From Zoroaster sp. YZ-2022 (Eukaryota > Echinodermata > Asteroidea > Forcipulatida > Zoroasteridae): a DNA stretch of 64,000 nucleotides. Position 1 is the first letter of the stretch; each line of letters opens with the position of its first letter. Below, in pieces: positions 57,776 to 64,000 of this stretch. The notes under the pieces are model-generated. The model saw only the letters and a program-made list of their open reading frames with translations, did not search any database and was not told where the DNA came from. A program made the translations under genes and the position numbers. The stretch is from the NCBI GenBank assembly GCA_029582265.1, contig CM055823.1:25036569-25100568 (forward strand), given 5' to 3'.

Positions 57776-58215
57776 CTTAGAATATATAACAACACAATAT
57801 TTCAAAGAAACTGAGAAAAAGAAGAGAAGCGCGGAAACCGATGAAAAGAAGAGGGACGAAGAAACAGTGAAACCAACAAATTTGTGAAATAGAGAAACGA
57901 AAAACGAAGAGACAAAACAATTTGCAAACAAAATCGATCAAAGGAAATAATCAAATATGCACACAAATAAATACAAAGTATCACTTAAGCATTTAGGCAA
58001 ATATACATACAAACAATTCTAAACAAACAATCAAGGATTAAAGAATCTACATAATTACGCGGTATTCAACCCTTCCTCTTAAAGCCTGTAGTCAGACATG
58101 CAACAATTATTAAAATCTTTCATGTGTCTTAAACATTAAACAATTCATGTTTGAAAAACTACATACCATAATTACCATAATTATATAAGATTTGAGGCTT
58201 TGCATTGAATATTGA
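57776..58215. other. Non-coding upstream of the N-terminal exon
   Basis: Purine-rich on the plus strand (GAAACGAAAAACGAAGAGAC type) at 57800-57900. No promoter or first exon recognised. Confidence 0.3.
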
Positions 58216-58217
58216 TA

Positions 58218-58607
58218 TCGTTTCGGTTTGCGGTAACACCATGTGTTTATCTTGACTATCGCGAAGCTGAGGTATACATGTTCTGAAAAAACCTTATCGC
58301 ACAACTCGTATTTCAACTTTCATTAAGCGAAAAGGTTTCAAGGGAGAACCTATGTCGGGCAACTTGTTTTTCTCTACTGTCGCTAAGTGAGAAATATGAT
58401 TCATGGAGAACCATGGGGACTTCACGGGTTATTCTCACTTAGCGACAGCAGAGAAAAACGACTTGCCCGACACTGGTTCTCCCTTGAACCTTTCTCACTT
58501 AACGAATGTTGAGATACGAGTTGTGCGATAAGGTTCTTTTCAGAACCTGTACCTCAGCTTCGCGATAGTTGAGAAAAAACATATGGTGTTACCGCAAACC
58601 GAAACGA
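58218..58607. mobile_element. Large hairpin MITE, 390 bp
   Basis: Almost the whole segment is an inverted repeat: arms start CGTTTCGGTTTGCGGTAACA and end with the complement, with further pairing blocks ACTATCGCGAAGCTGAGGTA, CTTATCGCACAACTCGTAT and GTCGCTAAGTGAGAAA. Centre near 58408. The GCGGTAACACCATGTG end is shared with the 240-bp hairpin at 6 kb, so I place both in one family. Confidence 0.85.
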
Positions 58608-58689
58608 CATACCATAATTATGTTCTGTATTTGCAGTGTTCTTACTGTTGTATATTTAAGGCAAAACAGTGTGGCCAACTAGTGAAATA

Positions 58690-58920
58690 CATCACTATAC
58701 TGTTATTGAAATTGACCAAATTTCCCATACACAAAGTACGTTATGGTGACGAAGAGAGGCCACACAAATCATGCAAATATTCATACCCCTGTGTGAAAAA
58801 TTCATTTAAAACACAACGCGACAGAATTTGCAAATTTTGGCTGCAATTGGGCATAGCAAAAAAGCAAGAAAAAAAAACACCTTAAAATACCAACGCGCGA
58901 GACAGGCGACGCGCGCAGAG
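58690..58920. repeat. Dispersed repeat related to 4600-4820
   Basis: Shared in order: AATTTCCCATACACAAAGTA, the GACAGAATT/GGCAGAATT block, AATTTTGGCTGCAATTGG.CAT and the final GAC.GGCGACGC. Short poly(A) follows in this copy. Confidence 0.7.
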
Positions 58921-58977
58921 ACCTTTTTGGCCTAATCTTTCACATCATGGTTTTGTATGCACCGTAGTCATAATACT

Positions 58978-59106
58978 CCACCCCACACATAAGAATCCCT
59001 CACAATCCAAGGTTACCATACACTAACACCTCAACCCACCTACGCCCCACCCCACACATAACAATCCCCTCACAATCCAAGGTTACCAGACAATAACACC
59101 CCAACC
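58978..59106. repeat. 70-bp minisatellite, left part (about 2 copies)
   Basis: Same unit as the array at 62178-64000 (CACAATCCAAGGTTACCAGA, CACTAACACCCCAACCCACC, TACGCCCCACCCCACGCATA). It ends in ...CCCCAACCC where the LINE tail starts, and the unit resumes at 62178. Confidence 0.92.
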
Positions 59107-59172
59107 CGTTCGTTCGTTCGTTCGTTCGTTCGTTCGTTCGTTCGTTCGTTCGTTCGTTCGTTCGTTCGTTCA
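59107..59172. repeat. (GTTC)n microsatellite, about 16 units
   Basis: Pure GTTC repeats, read as (GAAC)n on the minus strand where they directly follow the 3' UTR of the LINE fragment. CR1/L2-type LINEs often end in short tandem repeats instead of poly(A), so this is probably its 3' tail. Confidence 0.9.
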
Positions 59173-59459
59173 TTCAAAAAATATACATCACAAAAGCAGC
59201 ACTTGGCTGAAATATTGCAATTTACAATAACAAAAATTCAAAATTCAAAATTCAAAATTACACAGCATAAAAAGAATAAAAAAAATGACAAATTGCACAA
59301 AGGGACCACTAGCAAAATTAGCAGCATGAAAGGTTCTGGTTTAAAATATTAACAACTGGGTATGGGGGAATTCCTGAGTCTCTCATTCCTAGCCTTGGGA
59401 ACATCCAAAAAAAATCTTGGTAAGCAGAGCCACACTAGGTGAGTCATTAGAGGGAGGTA

Positions 59460-59632
59460 AGAAATCGCGGTATAATTCTGATTTAAGAACTTTTACCAAA
59501 GTTGAGAATGAGATTTTCCCTACGTGAATGCAATGAGGGCAGTTTGGTAATCCACAGGGCATTTTCATAACAAACATAATCATCATGTAGAGTAATTCTA
59601 TGTGCCCTTTTCTGAACTCTTTCTTATTACAC
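59460..59632 (-). pseudogene. LINE reverse transcriptase C-terminal end
   Basis: Minus-strand frame reads V-Q-K-R-A-H-R-I-T-L and then D-Y-V-C-Y-E-N-A-L, L-P-S-L-H-S-R-R-E-N-L-I-L-N-F-G-K, the typical C-terminal block of CR1/L2-type RT proteins. It breaks off by a frame change, after which L-K-S-E-L-Y-R-D-F-L-P-P continues in another frame to a stop near 59390. Confidence 0.75.
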
Positions 59633-59857
59633 CTGGAATCTACTGGACGTTTTATGTGAGTATTGGTACATTTGTTTTCTTATAATAAGTGAAAAAAAAC
59701 TGTTGAATTTTTGTCTGTCTCTGCTGTAAGATTTTACTGTTTAGTGTATACACATCCTGTATCTTCATTTTATTTGTGCAGTCAGCTCTGACCTAGATTA
59801 TAACCTGTAGCTTGACCACAAACCTTTTGTTTGGGTCAACAACTTTGTGATTAGACA

Positions 59858-60157
59858 ATGGAGGTCTACACTCTGTTTATTTTACTCCTGCTATCCGGAC
59901 CATTGTGTCTCAATGACTCATCTTTAGAATATGGCTACAGCATGCAATCTCCAGCTTGTATGCAATGTAACAATAGACAAATCCGCCATCTTAATTTTTT
60001 TAGTTGTCCTATATCATATTATGATAATTCATCTGCCACCTTTCACCTGGAACTCTTAATTTCTGGTGACATAAACCCAAACCCTGGACCTAAAACACTG
60101 AACAACACACCCACAAACACCACTCAGCTCCATAAAATTTCCTACAGCCGCAATTAA
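59858..60157 (+). CDS. LINE ORF start with hydrophobic leader and 2A-like motif
   Basis: 99 residues from ATG at 59858 to a stop at 60157. It begins M-E-V-Y-T-L-F-I-L-L-L-L-S-G-P-L-C, which looks like a signal peptide, has several cysteines (C-M-Q-C, F-F-S-C), and near residue 68 reads L-L-I-S-G-D-I-N-P-N-P-G-P. The 2A consensus is D-(V/I)-E-x-N-P-G-P; the Glu is Asn here. 2A-like motifs at this location are known from APE-type LINEs of sea urchins and other invertebrates, where they separate the N-terminus from the following polyprotein. Confidence 0.7.
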   Translation: MEVYTLFILLLLSGPLCLNDSSLEYGYSMQSPACMQCNNRQIRHLNFFSCPISYYDNSSATFHLELLISGDINPNPGPKTLNNTPTNTTQLHKISYSRN

Positions 60158-60269
60158 CTACTCAATATCCGCAATGCTCCATGTACTGATGCAGCTTTAT
60201 CTTATTCAGCATTGAGTCAATTGAACAGTCTTGGAATACTTGCCAAACTCCAAACATACCGCCGCACAC

Positions 60270-61181
60270 ATAGAGGTAAATAAGCTGGTCGCCGTAGGAT
60301 GGACAGACTTACACAACTAGCACTCCGGCCTTACCAACCACCAGCAGTGAACTTAACCACATCAACAAGCGACATTGGCATAACTTCAACTCCAAATGTT
60401 CATGATGAGTCTAAACTTCAGCTCTGTGTCTTGACTTTGTACTTCAAAACAATTAGGATCTTGTTGCCATATCCGAGACATGGTTTAAACCTGATGATGA
60501 CTTGCTACCCCGTGAGTGCACTCCTACTCTCTCCATCATATCCCCAGACCAAAAAAGACCGGTGGAGGGGTTGCACTTCTCTTTAGGTCCAGTTTATCTG
60601 TCAGTATGAAAAATGTTAACATTGACTACCTAACATTTGAATCTCTGCATGCTGAGGTAACGTGCAACTCTAGATCTGTTCGCCTTGTTAATATTTATCG
60701 AGCAGAAAGGGATGTTGATGGTAAACATGTAAACTTCTCCAGTTTTCTGCAGGAATTTGAGAAATTAATTGTCGATTATCTCTTGCACCCATCTGACATC
60801 ATTTTAACCGGCGATTTTAACATTCATATGGACATTACTTCAAACAATTATGCAAATCAGTTTAAAGATCCGCTCTCTGCTCATGGACTTATCCAGCACA
60901 TCACAGCACCCACTTATCGATATGGTCACTGTCTTGACCTCATGATAACGCGTGAAAATACTTCACCTCTCATCTCGAATATAACTATCCATCCCGGCTT
61001 ATCTGATCATTATGCAATCATGGTAAATATGAACCTTAAAAAACCTCCCATACCTACCATTTCTGTAACTACTCGCCACTGGAAAATTGTAAATATTGAA
61101 GATTTATGTCATGATATTGAATCTCAACTGGAAAATGTAAACCTTGAAGATGGTGAGCTGGATTCTTGTCAGTCTATTTGA
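60270..61181 (+). pseudogene. LINE APE-type endonuclease, frameshifted
   Basis: The early part (E-T-W-F-K-P-D-D, about 60475) is in one frame and the remainder in another from 60516. Recognised blocks: G-G-G-V-A-L-L-F-R, I-I-L-T-G-D-F-N-I-H-M-D (catalytic D and N, about 60810), L-D-L-M-I-T-R and G-L-S-D-H-Y-A-I (catalytic S-D-H, about 60998). At least one stop and one frame change at the N-terminal side; the C-terminal part is well kept. Confidence 0.8.
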
Positions 61182-62177
61182 ATCTACTGTCCGTAACATA
61201 TTGGACGATCATGCTCCGCAAAAAACTAGAACTGTTAAACTACAATCTGAATCCCCCTGGTTCAATGATGATATTCGTGCTGCAAGGAAATCCGCCGTCA
61301 ACTTGAGCGAAAATGGCGTGACAATGGGAAACTTGGAGTACATCGGCAAGAATACTGTAACCAACGTGATATTGTGAAGAACACGATTAACCACGCAAAA
61401 ATAACTCACTACTCATCTCTTGTGGAAGAGAGTTCTGGCGATCAGAAAAAACTCTTTAACATTGTTGAAAAGCTGCTTCATAAACCCAAATCTCCAGTGC
61501 TTCCATCTACACACTCCGATCAGGACCTCGCAAATGCTTTTTCAACCTTTTTTGTCACAAAAATTAAGAATCCGTCGTTCTTTTCCCCCAGTACCTGTCA
61601 TTCTATCACAAACACCGTCACGCAAGGGTCCACAATGTAGACTGTCTATGTTTGAGCCTACTAGTGTTACGGAGATCAAGAAACTCATCATGAAATCGCC
61701 ATCAAAATCATGTGAACTTGATCCAGTACCAACTTCGCTAATAAAACAAAATATTGATGTGTTTGCTAAGTATATCACAATTATTGTAAACAGATCTCAT
61801 TCTTCCGGTTGTTTCCCTGATAGCCAGAAGGTTTCTCATGTTAAACCACTCCTGAAAAACCCAATTTGGACAAGGAAGTTTTCAAAAATTACCGACCAGG
61901 AGCGAATTTAAAGTACCTTGGAAAAACAATCGAGCGAGCTGTTTCATCACGGATCTCTGACCATGTTCGTGCTAATAACCTGTCGGACACATTTCAGTCA
62001 GCCTATAAACCATTTCATGAAACGGAAACTGCTCTTCTCCGCGTCAACAATGACATTTTATCTGCCATGGATGATGGAAAAATCACTGCATTAGTTTTGT
62101 TAGACTTAAGCGCTGCTTTTGACACGGTCGATCATAAAATCCTTCTCTCCCGCCTTCAATATCATCTTGGAACACAT
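61182..62177 (+). pseudogene. LINE reverse transcriptase N-terminal half, frameshifted
   Basis: Consecutive pieces in changing frames: P-W-F-N-D-D-I-R-A-A-R, L-L-H-K-P-K-S-P-V-L-P, I-M-K-S-P-S-K-S-C-E-L-D-P-V-P-T, L-L-K-N-P, N-Y-R-P and the A-L-V-L-L-D-L-S-A-A-F-D-T-V-D-H block with the first catalytic aspartates (about 62100). It stops abruptly at 62177 where the minisatellite begins, before the F/Y-x-D-D box. Confidence 0.8.
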
Positions 62178-64000
62178 GACACAGCCCCACCTACGCCCCA
62201 CCCCACCCATAAAATTCCCCTTACAATCCAAGGTTACCAGACACTAACACCCCAACCCACCTACGCCCCACCCCATGCATAACAAGCCCCTCACAATCCA
62301 AGGTTACCAGACACTAACACCCCAACCCACCTACGCCCCACCCCACGCATAACAGTCCCCTCACAATCCAAGGTTACCAGAACACCCCAACCCACCTACG
62401 CCCCACCCCACACATAACAATCCCCTCACAATCCAAGGTTACCAGACACTAACACCTCAACCCAACTACGCCCCACCCCACGCATAACAATCCCCTCACA
62501 ATCCAAGGTTAGCAGACACTAACACATCAACCCACCTACGCCCCGCCCCACCTACACCCCAGCCCACACGTACACATAACAATCCCTGTACAATCCAAGG
62601 TTACCAGACACTAATACCCCAACCCACCTACGCCCCACCCCACCCATAAAAATCCAAGGTTACCAGACACTAACACCCCAACCCACCTACGCCCCACCCC
62701 ACCCATAAAATCCCCTCACAATCCAAGGTTACCAGACACTAACACCCCAACCCACGTACGCCGCACCCCACGCATAACAATCCCCCTCACAATCCAAGGT
62801 TACCAGACACTAACACCCCAACCCACCTACGCCCCACCCACCCATAAAAATCCCCTTCACAATCCAATGTTACCAGACACTAACACCCCAACCCACCTGT
62901 GCCCCACCACACCCATACAATCCAAGGTTACCATACATTAACACCCCAACCCACGTACGCCGCACCCCACGCATAACAATCCCCTCACAATCCAAGGTTA
63001 ATACCAGACACTAACACCCCAACCCACCTACGCCCCAGCGCACTCATAAAAACCCCTTCGAAATCCAAGGTTACCAGACATTAACACCCCCAACCCACCT
63101 ACGCTCCACCTCACCCATAAAATCACCCTAACAATCCAAGGTTAATACCAGACACTAACACCCCAACCCACCTACGCCCCACCGCACTCATAAAAAAAAA
63201 ACTCACAATCCAAGGTTACCAGACACTAACACCCCAACCCACCTACGCCGCACCCAACACATAATCCCCTCACAATCCAAGGTTACCAGACACTAACACC
63301 CCAACCCACCTACGCCCCACCCCACGCATAACAATCCCCTCACAATCCAAGGTACCAGACACTAACACCCCAACCCACCTACGCCCCACCCCACCCATAA
63401 AATTCCCCTTCACAATCCAAGGTTACCAGACACTAACACCCCAACCCACCTACGCCCCACCGCACTCATAAAAACCCCTTCGAAATCCAAGGTTACCAGA
63501 CATTAACACCCCCAACCCACCTACGCCCCACCTCACCCATAAAATCACCCTAACAATCCAAGGTTAATACCAGACACTAACACCCCAACCCACCTACGCC
63601 CCACCGCACTCATAAAAAAACCTCACAATCCAAGGTTACCAGACACTAACACCCCAACCCACCTACGCCGCACCCCACACATAATCCCCTCACAATCCAA
63701 GGTTACCAGACACTAACACCCCAACCCACCTACGCCCCACCCCACCCATAAAATTCCCCTTCACAATCCAAGGTTACCAGACACTAACACCCCAACCCAC
63801 CTACGCCCCACCGCACTCATAAAATCCCCCTCACAATCCAAGGTTACTAGACACTAACACCCCAACCCACCTACGCCCCACCCCATGCATAACAATCCCC
63901 TCACAATCCAAGGTTACTAGACACTAACACCCCAACCCACCTATGCCCCACCCCATCCATAAAATCCCCCTTACAATCCAAGGTTACCAGACACTAACAC
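62178..64000. repeat. 70-bp minisatellite, right part (about 26 copies, continues past the window)
   Basis: Units alternate between Type CGCATAACAATCCCCTCACA and Type CCATAAAATTCCCCTTCACA. Small length changes are frequent, and some units lack about 20 bp. A higher-order block of a few hundred bp is repeated: the run around 63000-63240 recurs at about 63420-63670 with the same variants (CGCACTCATAAAAA, GGTTAATACCAGAC). Confidence 0.93.

Larger units (their letters stand above)
59107..62177. mobile_element. CR1/L2-like LINE with inverted 5' part (twin-priming structure)
   Basis: The 3' end lies on the minus strand (59640-59107: RT C-terminus, 3' UTR, (GAAC)n tail); the 5' end with ORF1 start, endonuclease and the N-terminal half of RT lies on the plus strand (about 59640-62177). 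Both borders are units of the same minisatellite. The missing part is exactly the middle of RT. This layout is what twin priming produces. Several stops and frame changes show that the copy is dead. Confidence 0.75.

Overview
This is eukaryotic, animal genomic DNA. The window is AT-rich and intron-rich, crowded with nested transposable elements, and shows no bacterial gene organisation. The combination of an EGF plus fibrinogen-like (FReD) secreted protein, a LINE whose first ORF carries a 2A-like motif, and Gypsy, Ngaro/DIRS, Harbinger, Kolobok-like and hAT-like elements fits a marine invertebrate. An echinoderm or other invertebrate deuterostome is my best guess, but nothing here fixes the species.

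The only convincing host gene runs on the minus strand across about 46 kb (57775 down to 11775). Ten exons can be placed with GT/AG borders and consistent phase: one N-terminal exon of unknown domain, six phase 1-1 EGF-like exons, and three exons of a fibrinogen C-terminal domain ending in a stop codon. The first exon with start codon and signal peptide is not visible and probably lies to the right of the window or is not recognisable. A broken EGF half-exon and intron duplications show that the EGF array grew by tandem segment duplication.

The introns hold the mobile DNA. From left to right: TTAA-flanked and hairpin MITEs (3-17 kb), a 40-bp and a 57-bp minisatellite (8.4-9.0 and 13.9-15.5 kb), a decayed Ngaro-like tyrosine-recombinase retroelement with a hydrolase remnant (19.4-21.8 kb), a frameshifted Harbinger transposon with both of its genes (24.35-27.36 kb), a nearly intact Gypsy LTR retrotransposon (28.05-35.43 kb), two nested hAT-like MITEs (37.35-38.43 kb), a 2.15-kb tandem duplication containing an EGF exon (40.2-51.7 kb) whose second copy is split by a 6.7-kb TTAA/THAP element resembling Kolobok (44.14-50.88 kb), a cluster of fold-back repeats (54.7-55.9 kb), and a CR1/L2-like LINE with the inverted structure of twin priming, inserted in a 70-bp minisatellite (59.1-64.0 kb).

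The most unusual object is the Gypsy element. It has a GTTAAAC heptamer directly in front of the gag stop, an 18-bp minisatellite family placed at three boundaries of the Pol polyprotein and read in two different frames, two Cys-to-Tyr changes in zinc-binding motifs, and a downstream ORF with two C2H2 zinc fingers. The second most unusual is the Kolobok-like element, which carries a THAP gene and an opposing gene with a P2X7-tail-like zinc domain, with its empty site preserved in the neighbouring duplicate. All calls come from reading the sequence; no database search was possible.
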